A stretch of DNA of 55,024 nt, from NCBI GenBank assembly GCA_003488005.1, contig DNND01000080.1:1280-56303 (forward strand), written 5' to 3'. The translations under genes and the position numbers were made by a program. Source of the stretch: Blastocatellia bacterium (GTDB lineage Bacteria > Acidobacteriota > Blastocatellia > Pyrinomonadales > Pyrinomonadaceae). Positions within the stretch are counted from its first letter, which is position 1. The number at the start of each line of letters is the position of its first letter. This document shows positions 7,742 through 15,870 of this stretch, piece by piece. Under the pieces are notes generated by a model. It did not search any database. It worked only from the letters and a program-made list of their open reading frames with translations, and was not told where the DNA came from.

Positions 7742-8722
7742 TCAGTCGTCATAGCCGGAAGGATGCGCCTGCAGCCATTTCCAGGCTGACTCGAGGATGA
7801 CGCGCAAGTCCTGGAATTGCGGTTGCCAGCCGAGCTCGCGCTTGATTTTTTCTGAGCTGGCAATCAGGACGGACGGATCGCCGGCGCGTCTGGGCGCGAC
7901 AGTGGCGCGAATCTCTTTTCCAGTGACTTCACGTGCTGCGTCCAACACCTCGTTGACACTGTAGCCGGCGCCGCCGCAGCCGAGATTGTAAACGCGGCTG
8001 CCCTGGTCCAACGCACCGAGCGCGAGAATATGGGCGCGCGCCAAATCGATCACATGTACATAATCGCGCACGCAGGTGCCATCCGGCGTTGGGTAATCAC
8101 CGCCGTAAACCTGGATAGCGTCGCGCGTACCGGCCGCGACTTGCAGCGCAATCGGAATCAGATGACTTTCCGGGTCATGGTCCTCGCCGCACTTTTCGCT
8201 GGCCCCGGCCGCGTTGAAATAGCGCAGCGACGCATAACGCAGGCTGTACGCTTCGTCATACCAGCGCAGCGCGCGTTCAAAAACGAGTTTCGATTCGCCA
8301 TACGGATTCGTTGGCCGATTAGCATCGGTTTCTTCGATGGGCTGCTTTTCGGGTTCGCCGTAGGTCGCCGCGGTTGAGGAGAAGACTATGCGGCCGACAC
8401 CCGTTTCGCGCATTGCTTCGAGCAGGTTCAAGCCGGCGACTACATTGTTTTGGTAGTACTTCGCCGGGTGTTCGCAGGACTCGCCCACCAGCGAGTCAGC
8501 GGCCATATGAATCACGGCCTCTATCCGATGAGTCGATAATGTCTCGGCCAGCCTTGCTTTGTCCGCCAGGTCAGCGTGAACAAACGCAGCCGGCGCCACG
8601 ACAGCCTGGCGATGGCCCTTTTGCAGATTGTCATAGACCACAACGTCATGACCGTCTCGCAGCAATTCTTCAGTTACGACGCTGCCGATATATCCAGCGC
8701 CGCCTGTCACCATCACTCGCAT
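7742..8722 (-). CDS. galE: UDP-glucose 4-epimerase
   Basis: This short-chain dehydrogenase-fold epimerase interconverts UDP-glucose and UDP-galactose for surface polysaccharide or galactose metabolism. The N-terminal VTGGAGYIGS binds NAD. The catalytic pair YGESK gives Tyr141 and Lys145, with the Ser/Thr of FSSTAATYGEP preceding it. Length (326 residues) is normal. I start at the ATG at 8720-8722 (MRVMVTGGAG), where the family begins; an upstream in-frame extension of 37 residues runs through the end of the preceding gene and is not conserved in type. It lies 17 bp downstream of the zinc-ribbon gene, in the same operon. Enzymes acting on UDP-GlcNAc or UDP-glucuronate are hard to exclude, but the sequence reads as classical GalE. 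Confidence 0.93.
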   Translation of the reverse strand: MRVMVTGGAGYIGSVVTEELLRDGHDVVVYDNLQKGHRQAVVAPAAFVHADLADKARLAETLSTHRIEAVIHMAADSLVGESCEHPAKYYQNNVVAGLNLLEAMRETGVGRIVFSSTAATYGEPEKQPIEETDANRPTNPYGESKLVFERALRWYDEAYSLRYASLRYFNAAGASEKCGEDHDPESHLIPIALQVAAGTRDAIQVYGGDYPTPDGTCVRDYVHVIDLARAHILALGALDQGSRVYNLGCGGAGYSVNEVLDAAREVTGKEIRATVAPRRAGDPSVLIASSEKIKRELGWQPQFQDLRVILESAWKWLQAHPSGYDD

Positions 8723-8739
8723 ATTTGTTGGAGATTCCC

Positions 8740-9501
8740 TTAGGTGTGCGCAACTTTTGGTTGCACTGGCGCTGAGTTGGTGGGGGCTGCATCGGAGGGC
8801 GCGTAATAAAGAATGCGGTTGCAGTTGTCGCAAGTAACAACTTCGTCACCGCGGCGCACCTGGGCCATCGCCTGTGGTCTTAGGGCCATGAAGCAAGCCA
8901 TGCACGCGCCGTTGCGAGCCTCAGCTACCGCAACACCATCGCGAATACGCGCGCTGATGCGAGCATAAAGCGAGGCCATGTGTTTGGGTAGTTCATTCAG
9001 CAACCGCTCGCGTTCGCTGCGGCTGGTTGTAACTTTCTCCGCCTGGAGCCGCGTCTCTTCGTCGAAAGCTTTCATGCGCGCCTCGCGATCAGAATTCAGC
9101 GAAGCAATCTCGTCTGCGCGTTCGGTAAGCGAGCCTTCCGCTTTGTCGGATGCTTCCATCTGTTCCAGCACTTGCGTCTCGAGCGCAGAAATTTGTTTTC
9201 GCGCGGCATCGGCTTCGCGGATCGCGGCGGTGTATTCGTCCTGCTTTTTTGAAGACATCAAATTGCGTTCGGCACGTTCGGCACGCGCCCGCTGTTCCGC
9301 AATCTCGGTTTCCAGATGCGAGCGCGAGTGCCGGGCCTCGTCGCGACTGGTTTCGAGCGCCCGAATTTCAAAGGCGCGCTGATCGAATTCTGCTTCGATC
9401 TCAGCGCGCCTTTTGGGTATCGCTTCCAGTTCTTCTTGTAGTCTTCTTATACTTGTATCCAGTTTTTGTAGAGCGACTAATTGCAATAATTCCGCTTTCA
9501 C
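8740..9501 (-). CDS. Coiled-coil C4 zinc-ribbon protein (CT398/CdsZ-like family)
   Basis: Residues 1-185 are almost continuous heptad-rich coiled coil. They are followed by a zinc ribbon with Cys200/Cys203 (CMAC) and Cys224/Cys227 (CDNC), ending in NRILYY as in the COG1579 family. The C-terminal tail of about 25 residues is Pro/Ala-rich. Members are cytoplasmic and widespread; a role with nucleic acids or as an adaptor has been suggested, but none is firm. The start is GTG (9499-9501) with AAGGAG ten bases upstream. It is the first gene of the zinc-ribbon/galE/ligD operon and is divergent from the DUF4160 gene. Confidence 0.85.
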   Translation of the reverse strand: MKAELLQLVALQKLDTSIRRLQEELEAIPKRRAEIEAEFDQRAFEIRALETSRDEARHSRSHLETEIAEQRARAERAERNLMSSKKQDEYTAAIREADAARKQISALETQVLEQMEASDKAEGSLTERADEIASLNSDREARMKAFDEETRLQAEKVTTSRSERERLLNELPKHMASLYARISARIRDGVAVAEARNGACMACFMALRPQAMAQVRRGDEVVTCDNCNRILYYAPSDAAPTNSAPVQPKVAHT

Positions 9502-9663
9502 TCTTTATGCTCTCCTTAAAAGAACGGGGCCAATCTTTGTATGAATCAACACGATCATCAAGCGGATTATCGGGCATTGGCGGGCAGTGTGCAAGTCAGC
9601 CGGCGGTTTCGGAAAGAGAACTGCCAGGTATTCGTAGCCCTGTACGCAAAACCATTGGTTTTA

Positions 9664-9675
9664 TACAATTTGGGG
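9664..9675 (+). promoter_or_regulatory. Possible -10 box for a leaderless DUF4160 transcript
   Basis: TACAAT at 9664-9669 lies six bases before the GTG start at 9676, and no Shine-Dalgarno is visible. If this is the -10 element, transcription would start at or next to the GTG. The -35 region (near 9641) is poor, so the assignment is tentative. Confidence 0.3.
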
Positions 9676-9933
9676 GTGCCCGAAATCAGTCGTTTCTTAG
9701 GAATTGTAATAACCATGTTCTATCGTGACCACGGGCCGCCACATTTTCATGCGAGCTATGGGGAATATGCCGTTACTGTATCGATTCGGAATTCAATAGT
9801 GACCGGGCGATTTCCAAAAAGGGCGTTGAGTTTGGTGACTGAGTGGTGCGAGCTGCACGAGAAAGAGTTATTGGAGAATTGGGAATTGGCGAAAGAGCGA
9901 AAACCCCTTAATAGAATCGCGCCACTGGAGTAA
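9676..9933 (+). CDS. DUF4160 protein
   Basis: The 85-residue protein PEISRFLGIVITMFYRDHGPPHFHASY matches the start and His-rich core of DUF4160. Family members normally start with MPEI, so I place the start at the GTG of 9676-9678 rather than at upstream in-frame codons. The rest is helical and charged. It ends five bases before the DUF2442 gene. DUF4160 and DUF2442 proteins often sit together and have been suspected of being a toxin-antitoxin-like pair; that is an inference from gene context, with no activity seen here. Confidence 0.8.
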   Translation: MPEISRFLGIVITMFYRDHGPPHFHASYGEYAVTVSIRNSIVTGRFPKRALSLVTEWCELHEKELLENWELAKERKPLNRIAPLE

Positions 9934-9938
9934 TCGAT

Positions 9939-10181
9939 ATGATTGAAGTAGTAGACGCAAAATATTTGAAGGACTATGTGATTTGGCTACGTTTCAATGA
10001 TGGCAGTCAGGGCGAAGTTGATCTCAAGGACGAGTTGTCAGGCGAGGTTTTTGAGCCACTGAATGACCCGGAATTTTTCAAGAGCTTTACCTTGAACCCT
10101 GAATGGAAAACTATCGCTTGGCCCAACGGAGCGGATTTCGCTCCGGAATTCCTCTATTCCATGCTACGAGTGCACGCTTGA
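9939..10181 (+). CDS. DUF2442 protein
   Basis: The 80-residue protein has the DUF2442 pattern: YVIWLRFNDGSQGEVDLKD, FEPLNDPEFFKSFTL and TIAWPNGADFAPEFLY. GGAG at 9927-9930, inside the end of the DUF4160 gene, serves the ATG at 9939. The pair is therefore transcribed and probably translated together. Some DUF2442 proteins carry an extra DNA-binding domain; this one is only the core. The gene converges on rsmE with 28 bp between them. Confidence 0.82.
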   Translation: MIEVVDAKYLKDYVIWLRFNDGSQGEVDLKDELSGEVFEPLNDPEFFKSFTLNPEWKTIAWPNGADFAPEFLYSMLRVHA

Positions 10182-10209
10182 ACGGACTACGACTCTAAGT
10201 ACATCCAAA

Positions 10210-10968
10210 TCAATGCAGATCGCCAAAAAGGTGCTGCAGCAGAGCAGTCACCGCAATCGCGGCGGTTTCGGCGCGCAGGGTTCGGCCGCCCAGCGTAACG
10301 ACAGTCCAGCCTGCGTCCCGTGCCGCCGCGATTTCTTCGTCGCCCCAGCCGCCTTCTGATCCGACGAGGGCGGTAATCTGATTCGCATCCGCCGCGAGGT
10401 CTTGCTTAGTTTGCTGGAGCGATTGGCCGTCACGTTCGGAGAACATGAGGCAGTTGCCACCGCTGCCTGGTGTTTCGATTAGTGAAGTGAAAACGATCAC
10501 GCTTGCGACGGTTGGTATGACAGCGCGTCCGGATTGTTTGGCAGCTTCCATCGCAATTCGCTGCCAGCGCGTCACACGCTTTGCAGCATCGGATTCGTCA
10601 CGCAAACGAATGTCAGCATGCCTGGTCATCACCGGCACTATGCATGTCACGCCCAGCTCCGTCGCTTTTTGCACAACCAGATCAAACTTCTCGCCTTTGA
10701 GCAGCGCCAGTGCCAGCGTCAGTTGCAATGTAGATTCGGGATGTGCCGGTTCAACTTCGCGAATGATTTGGAGACGAGCGTTATCGCGCCGGCTTTCTTC
10801 GATGCGGCTGAGAAATTCTTTTCCTTCACCATTGAAGACGTAGACTTCGTCGCCAGGTTTTAGGCGCAAGACTTCGCGCAGATGACGCGCCTCGTCGGCA
10901 ACGAGAGTTACCGAGTTTTGCGTGGCACCAAAAGCGGCTGCTGGTGCGTAGAATCTGCGACGCGTCAT
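10210..10968 (-). CDS. rsmE: 16S rRNA m3U1498 methyltransferase
   Basis: This SPOUT-class methyltransferase methylates U1498 of 16S rRNA. It is recognised by the N-terminal PUA-like RRRFYAP and HLREVLRLKPGDEVYVFNG, by KGEKFDLVVQKATELGV, and by the C-terminal knot GSEGGWGDEEIAAAR with LGGRTLRAETAAIA. The length of about 252 residues is normal. I use the ATG at 10966-10968 (MTRRRFY); the ATG seven codons upstream lies inside a palindromic repeat. It follows prmA on the same strand, a common pairing. The hairpin between them could lower expression of rsmE relative to prmA. Confidence 0.93.
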   Translation of the reverse strand: MTRRRFYAPAAAFGATQNSVTLVADEARHLREVLRLKPGDEVYVFNGEGKEFLSRIEESRRDNARLQIIREVEPAHPESTLQLTLALALLKGEKFDLVVQKATELGVTCIVPVMTRHADIRLRDESDAAKRVTRWQRIAMEAAKQSGRAVIPTVASVIVFTSLIETPGSGGNCLMFSERDGQSLQQTKQDLAADANQITALVGSEGGWGDEEIAAARDAGWTVVTLGGRTLRAETAAIAVTALLQHLFGDLH

Positions 10969-10976
10969 CGTTGTTT

Positions 10977-11041
10977 GTAGGACCGGCATTCCTGCCTGTC
11001 CATTATTTTGAAAAGGGGACAGACAGGAATGTCTGTCCTAC
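10977..11041. repeat. Intercistronic palindrome between prmA and rsmE
   Basis: Arms 10977-11001 and 11017-11041 pair at 22 of 25 positions (core TAGGACAGACATTCCTG type) around a 15-base AT-rich loop. The stop codon of prmA (TAG, 11038-11040) lies in one arm. The sequence looks like a dispersed element that has landed in the operon gap. Confidence 0.7.
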
Positions 11042-11907
11042 ACAATCAGCGCAACCCATTCGCCGTCAGTCATGATTTCCAACAGTTCGGATACGCCACA
11101 CTCATGAAGACGCACGCGCACCGGTTCAAACTGCGTATCGAGTATTCCGGAAAGGACTAACCGTCCACAGGTCGCGCCAATGAGTTGCGGCAGTATCGAA
11201 CTGATCACGTCAGCCGTCAGATTCGCGCAAACAAAATCCGCGGACGCAGTTGTTACGCCAACTGAACCGACCCGAAATTCAATGTCAGCCGCGACGCCGT
11301 TTAAGCGAGCATTCTCTGCGGCTATTTCAACTGCCTGCGCGTCTGTATCGATAGCCTCAATGCGCGCGTCAGGAAAAACCTTAGCCGCGGCAATGGCAAG
11401 AATACCTGTCCCGGTTCCGATGTCGAGAAAACTTCCGCCGGCAAAATATTTTTCGATTGCCGCCAAACACAAACGCGTTGTTTCATGCGTGCCGGTTCCG
11501 AAGGCCATGCCAGGCTCGATGCGAATTACAACCTGATCGTTCGCTTCCGGAATGTCACTCCAGGGAGGCGCGACGACGAAACGGCCGGTCTTCACCGGCT
11601 GCCAGTTTTTCTTCCATTCGCCCAGCCAGTCCTGATCTTCAATTTCGCGAGTGTTCATCGCGCGAACTGCAGATGTCGGCAACTCATAAATTCGTAAAGC
11701 TTCGGCCAACACCGTGCGCACGAGTTCGCGTTCAGGAGGCGCGTCGAAGTATGCCAATACCGTTAACAGCTCGTCGTCGCGCTGCTTGGATTCCGTGCCC
11801 AACGCGCCCGCTTCCATCAGTGCATATTCGACGGCCTCGCGGGCGCCTGCTTCGCTTTCAAGCTCGAGCGAGTACCAAAGCTTGATGTTTTTGTTCGAGC
11901 CGTCCAC
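11038..11907 (-). CDS. prmA: Ribosomal protein L11 methyltransferase
   Basis: The protein has the PrmA layout: an N-terminal substrate-recognition region (WYSLELESEAGAREAVEY), then IEPGMAFGTGTHETTRLCL, the SAM-binding motif FLDIGTGTGILAIAAAKVF, and VCANLTADVI, equivalent to the NIL motif. It tri-methylates lysines of L11. The length of 289 residues is typical. The start is GTG (11905-11907) without a visible Shine-Dalgarno. It is the upstream partner of rsmE, separated only by the palindrome that contains its own stop codon. Confidence 0.93.
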   Translation of the reverse strand: MDGSNKNIKLWYSLELESEAGAREAVEYALMEAGALGTESKQRDDELLTVLAYFDAPPERELVRTVLAEALRIYELPTSAVRAMNTREIEDQDWLGEWKKNWQPVKTGRFVVAPPWSDIPEANDQVVIRIEPGMAFGTGTHETTRLCLAAIEKYFAGGSFLDIGTGTGILAIAAAKVFPDARIEAIDTDAQAVEIAAENARLNGVAADIEFRVGSVGVTTASADFVCANLTADVISSILPQLIGATCGRLVLSGILDTQFEPVRVRLHECGVSELLEIMTDGEWVALIV

Positions 11908-11947
11908 GTTCTAAACAAGTAATTTCGAATGAGAGCGCCGCGGAGAA

Positions 11948-12541
11948 TTACTGCCTTCTGAGTCTGCCGGCGGCAAGCACGGGACCGGAATCGTTTTCCG
12001 ACCACCTAAATCCCAGCTCAGAGGAATTTACTCTCTCAAGCAGTATCAGGCCACTGTCCACGCACGCTTCGCGCCCATAGGTAATTCTTTCTCTGAATCT
12101 CGCCTGAGCTGAAGTTTTCGAGAGTAAATACCATTTTCCTCCACAGGAAAGAGACGGGTATTCTATGTCATAAGAATCGCCTTGCGCCGTGAATCGTATG
12201 GTCCAGGAGGTTTTCGTGTTGCTTTGGTAACCCTTTCCCTCCCACGTTCCTTCGAACCAGCGGCAACGCCGATTACACTCGTTGCATTCGGCAATGATGT
12301 GCTGCTGGATCTCATCTGCGTCGAGAGGGTTTCTCTTGCACTGTGCCACCCACTTTTTGAGCACCTCTTCCCGGCAAGTCACTGCTTCATCACAATCGGA
12401 GGAGCAGGAATTGATCAGTCTTGTGCAAGTGTCGGCGCCTTGGGCGAAGGCAGTCGACTTTGGTGAGTCACGGTGCATCCAAACAGCGAGTAGTAAGATG
12501 CCAACGGTTAGCATTCCCAGGCTGGTAATCTTCTTAAGCAT
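11948..12541 (-). CDS. Cys-rich secreted protein of unknown function
   Basis: I do not recognise this 197-residue protein. It has an N-terminal hydrophobic segment (LGMLTVGILLLAVWMH), then AFAQGAD as a likely signal-peptidase I site. The mature region has a block with many cysteines (DTCTRLINSCSSDCDEAVTC, then CKRN and CNECNRRC), followed by a beta-rich half starting WFEGTWEGKGYQ, which resembles lipocalin-like or 'extracellular sensory' folds only in general character. The Shine-Dalgarno AAAGGAAG lies upstream of the ATG. It would be periplasmic, with disulphides in the N-terminal half. It is a single gene with gaps on both sides. Confidence 0.6.
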   Translation of the reverse strand: MLKKITSLGMLTVGILLLAVWMHRDSPKSTAFAQGADTCTRLINSCSSDCDEAVTCREEVLKKWVAQCKRNPLDADEIQQHIIAECNECNRRCRWFEGTWEGKGYQSNTKTSWTIRFTAQGDSYDIEYPSLSCGGKWYLLSKTSAQARFRERITYGREACVDSGLILLERVNSSELGFRWSENDSGPVLAAGRLRRQ

Positions 12542-12697
12542 ATGATTCTTCCTTTCGGTGAAGCCACGGCGGCGTGGTGAGAAAAGAATGCTCGCGAGGT
12601 AAGTTGCTTTTACGCCTAAACGACAGAGGCGTCAATAGCTGGCGCGCTGAGCACTAATGCTGATTCGTGTCATCACTTCTCGCAACTGATCCCATTC

Positions 12698-15538
12698 TCA
12701 CGCAACTTGTAGCACAGGTATATCGAGCACCTCTCGAGCTTTGCGTGCCAAGGCGTCCGGCAAAAAAGGCTTTTGGATAAAGGCCATGTCTTCTTCGAGG
12801 ATTCCATGCCGCACAATTGCATCGTCCGTATAACCCGACATAAACAGGACCTTGGTTTCCGGCCGCAGTACTGAGATGTGTTGCGCCAGTTCGCGCCCAC
12901 TCATCCGCGGCATCACAACGTCGCTGATCAGTAAATCGATGCCTCCGGCAAACTCTTTGCAAATGCGAAGGCCCTCTTCACCGTTGGCTGCAGTGATTAC
13001 CACATAGCCGAATTCTTCGAGAATTTCCACCGCCAGGTCGCGCACTAAATCCTCATCCTCGACAAGCAAAATCGTCTCGGATCCGCCCGGAACTGAGCGA
13101 CGATTGCCGGCCAATTCCTCGCCCTCCACGACTTCGTCGACGCGTGGGAGATAGACCTTAAAGGTCGTACCCGTTCCCAGCTCGCTGTAGACCCAAATGC
13201 TACCCTCGCTTTGTTTTACAATTCCGTAAACTGTGGCCAGACCCAGCCCGGTTCCTTTGCCGACTTCTTTAGTCGTAAAGAAAGGATCAAAGATTCGTTT
13301 CTGCGTTTCTGCGTCCATGCCGCTGCCCGTGTCACTGATCGTCAAGACTATATGGTGTCCGCAGCGCACGCCGGCGTGTTCGCGAGCGTAAGCTTCGTCG
13401 AGATATGCATGACCGGTTTCAATCGTAATCTTTCCACCTTGAGGCATTGCGTCGCGCGCGTTCACCACCAGATTGAGCATGACCTGCTCAAGCTGGCCGG
13501 GATCGGCTTTGATCTGTCCCAGGGCGGGTTTCAAGATGGTTACGAGATCCACGTCCTCGCCAATCAATCTTTGCAGCATCGTGTCCATTTCCGTGACAAC
13601 TGCATTCAAATCCAGCACCTTAGCCTGCAGCATCTGCCGTCTGCTGAATGCGAGCAGTTGGCGTGTAAGCCCCGCGGCGCGCGCGCCGGCTTTGCTAATC
13701 TCCCGCAGCGGCTTAGCCAGTTTGTCACCGTCTGCCAGCCTTCTTAAAGCAAGATCGCTGTATCCGTTTATGACCGTAAGCAGATTGTTAAAGTCATGTG
13801 CTACGCCACCCGCAAGCTGACCAATGGCATCCATCTTTTGCGACTGTCTTAGTTGCGCCTCTTTTGCGTGGTCGCGCTCGATCAAGGTCACATTTTCCAC
13901 CGCAGTCGCCGCCAGGTTTGCAGCCATGCGCATCGCCGAGGCATGTCCTTGCTCAAAGGCGGCCGGCTGGTAACTCTGAATCTCAACGCAGCCAACGGTC
14001 CGGCCCATTACCGTCATCGGTGCTGACAAAGCTGACAACGGGGTTTTCCCTGCGGAGCATTCGCCGATTACCACTGAGGTCCCTCGCCCTTTTAACTCTC
14101 CATCGAAGTTATTTTGGATGACCACGGAACCTGACTTTATGGCCCTGCCAGTCAGCCCTTCCGCGACCGGCACGTGAGCGAGATCGCTGACGTCAAATTC
14201 CCTATTGTCTGTCCAGCAATAAGAAAATTCTCGGGTTTTCTTTTCGGCGTCATACAACGAGATTAACATTCCGTCGCAGGGCACCGATAACACGGCAAAG
14301 TCGCGCAAGGCGCGGAAGATAACGGTTAGATCGCGAGCGTTTCCCAAGGTTTGGCCCAGCACCGCAAATCTTTCGACGAGCCGCTCATAGTCGGTTAGCG
14401 CTCTTTGGTTGGCTTCCTGCAAAGCGTTCGCAGCCTGTTTTTGCTCCGTCACATCTTGAGCCATCGACATCATGCCAACGAACGTGCCGTCGGCCTTCTT
14501 CAGCGGCGTGGTGTACCACTCGCAAGTTATTCGGCGTCCGTCCCGGGTGACATTGTCGGCCAGGGAACTCGACAACGACTCGCCGGTGGCGGTGCGCTTG
14601 AAAATGTCCTCAACGAATTCCTGCGACTCGGGTGGAACAATTAATCGTTGACTGTTAGTGCCCAGAACTTCTTCTTTGGTGAAGCCGAAAATCCTTTCGG
14701 CTGCAGGGTTCCAGTAAGTTGTGCAAAAGTTTTCGTCGGTAAGCAGTAAGGCAATCGGCATGAACTCCATTTGTAGCTGCAGTTGCTCCAGCAAATTGTC
14801 TCGTTCACTTTGTAATCTGTTTTGTTCCTGCTCGGCCCGCTTGCGCCGCGTGATATCGCGCGCGATAACCTGGACCGCAAAATGATCGCCGCGCTTGAAC
14901 GGAACAGACAAGACCTCGCAATCAAACTCGGTGTCATCCATTCGCGTTAACTTGATTTCAACCGGAGGGGGAAATTCCCCGTGTTGTAGTTTGCCTACAC
15001 GTTCCGCCATCACCTCGTGGTAAGCAGGTGGAATGCGGTAAAAGACCGACTTGCCAATCACTTCGGACTTGGAAGCGGCGCCGATCATCTCCACACCGGC
15101 GTTGTTTACGAAATCTATTATGCCGTCTCGATGAACGATGATCGCGTCGGGCGAGACTTCAACTATGCGTTGAAAGTTCGCTTCACTTTCTCGCAAGGCT
15201 TCTTCGGCGCGTTTGCGCTCGGTGATGTCCCGATAGTTAGCTCGGTAGCATTCTTCGGCCTCGCGCAGCGACTCTTCCGCTCTCCGCCGGCAGGCTACCT
15301 CCGCACGAAGCTCTCTCAGCCTGCGCCATGAGAAGACTCCGCCCGCGAGTCCGACCAGGACCAGCATTACCAGGATCTCGTCGATCAACCACTCATCGTG
15401 AGTCGTGGGCCACTTAGTAAATTGTTCGAAGAGCTCGAGTTGTATCGCTAGGACTAAAGCTGCAACCAGCCCAGTACAAATAACTATGAGGTCCTTCGCA
15501 ATGGCGTTGGGGCGCCGGCGACTTTCATTTTCATTCAT
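12698..15538 (-). CDS. Hybrid PAS/GAF sensor histidine kinase with C-terminal receiver
   Basis: The protein has 946 residues. Two membrane segments (about 16-36 and 51-70) anchor it. They are followed by a PAS domain (118-230), a second PAS (250-365), a GAF domain (385-550), a HisKA domain with phospho-accepting His581 in GGVAHDFNN, an HATPase domain (NARDAM near 693, DTGSGM 736-741, GTGLGL 762-767) and a receiver (820-946) with acceptor Asp873 and Lys in IQKPF. The signal is unknown. The C-terminal receiver suggests a phosphorelay or self-regulation, with no response-regulator partner nearby. Residues 92-117 read as the end of one PAS linker joined directly to the start of the next, as if one PAS domain had been lost. 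Shine-Dalgarno AGGAAA precedes the ATG. Confidence 0.9.
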   Translation of the reverse strand: MNENESRRRPNAIAKDLIVICTGLVAALVLAIQLELFEQFTKWPTTHDEWLIDEILVMLVLVGLAGGVFSWRRLRELRAEVACRRRAEESLREAEECYRANYRDITERKRAEEALRESEANFQRIVEVSPDAIIVHRDGIIDFVNNAGVEMIGAASKSEVIGKSVFYRIPPAYHEVMAERVGKLQHGEFPPPVEIKLTRMDDTEFDCEVLSVPFKRGDHFAVQVIARDITRRKRAEQEQNRLQSERDNLLEQLQLQMEFMPIALLLTDENFCTTYWNPAAERIFGFTKEEVLGTNSQRLIVPPESQEFVEDIFKRTATGESLSSSLADNVTRDGRRITCEWYTTPLKKADGTFVGMMSMAQDVTEQKQAANALQEANQRALTDYERLVERFAVLGQTLGNARDLTVIFRALRDFAVLSVPCDGMLISLYDAEKKTREFSYCWTDNREFDVSDLAHVPVAEGLTGRAIKSGSVVIQNNFDGELKGRGTSVVIGECSAGKTPLSALSAPMTVMGRTVGCVEIQSYQPAAFEQGHASAMRMAANLAATAVENVTLIERDHAKEAQLRQSQKMDAIGQLAGGVAHDFNNLLTVINGYSDLALRRLADGDKLAKPLREISKAGARAAGLTRQLLAFSRRQMLQAKVLDLNAVVTEMDTMLQRLIGEDVDLVTILKPALGQIKADPGQLEQVMLNLVVNARDAMPQGGKITIETGHAYLDEAYAREHAGVRCGHHIVLTISDTGSGMDAETQKRIFDPFFTTKEVGKGTGLGLATVYGIVKQSEGSIWVYSELGTGTTFKVYLPRVDEVVEGEELAGNRRSVPGGSETILLVEDEDLVRDLAVEILEEFGYVVITAANGEEGLRICKEFAGGIDLLISDVVMPRMSGRELAQHISVLRPETKVLFMSGYTDDAIVRHGILEEDMAFIQKPFLPDALARKAREVLDIPVLQVA

Positions 15539-15870
15539 ATCGGTTTCCTGAACGGAGTACTGGATTGGATTGCGGGGGCACGCGGGAAAGCGGACAAAAA
15601 AGGCCGGAGTAGGGCGAAACAGTTATGGCGTATCGCGACAATTACCGCGATTGCCGCGCCGCACAGGAGCCCGGAGGGAACAAATCAACTGTCATGCCAG
15701 CCGGTGGTTGGTGATTTTTATTAGCAAGAGCAATGCGATCGTGAAAGTGCGGCAGGACACAATGCATCGCTGAAGCTCGGCTAATTCGCAGGCCCTTTTT
15801 GAGTTTTCACCCAGGCCTTTAACGCAGGTGGGAGCTTAGTAAAAATCGGTTGAGGCACCGGCAAAAAACC
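15539..15870. other. Gap between era and the kinase gene
   Basis: These 332 bp hold no gene I can support. The region contains the leader of the kinase gene on the minus strand, with the Shine-Dalgarno near 15547, and the 3' trailer of era. I see no convincing terminator, repeat or tRNA. Confidence 0.5.

Noticed and set aside
12654..12962. Minus-strand open frame overlapping the end of the histidine kinase
   Set aside because: It lies in another frame of the receiver domain, which is clearly coding; composition is that of a shadow.
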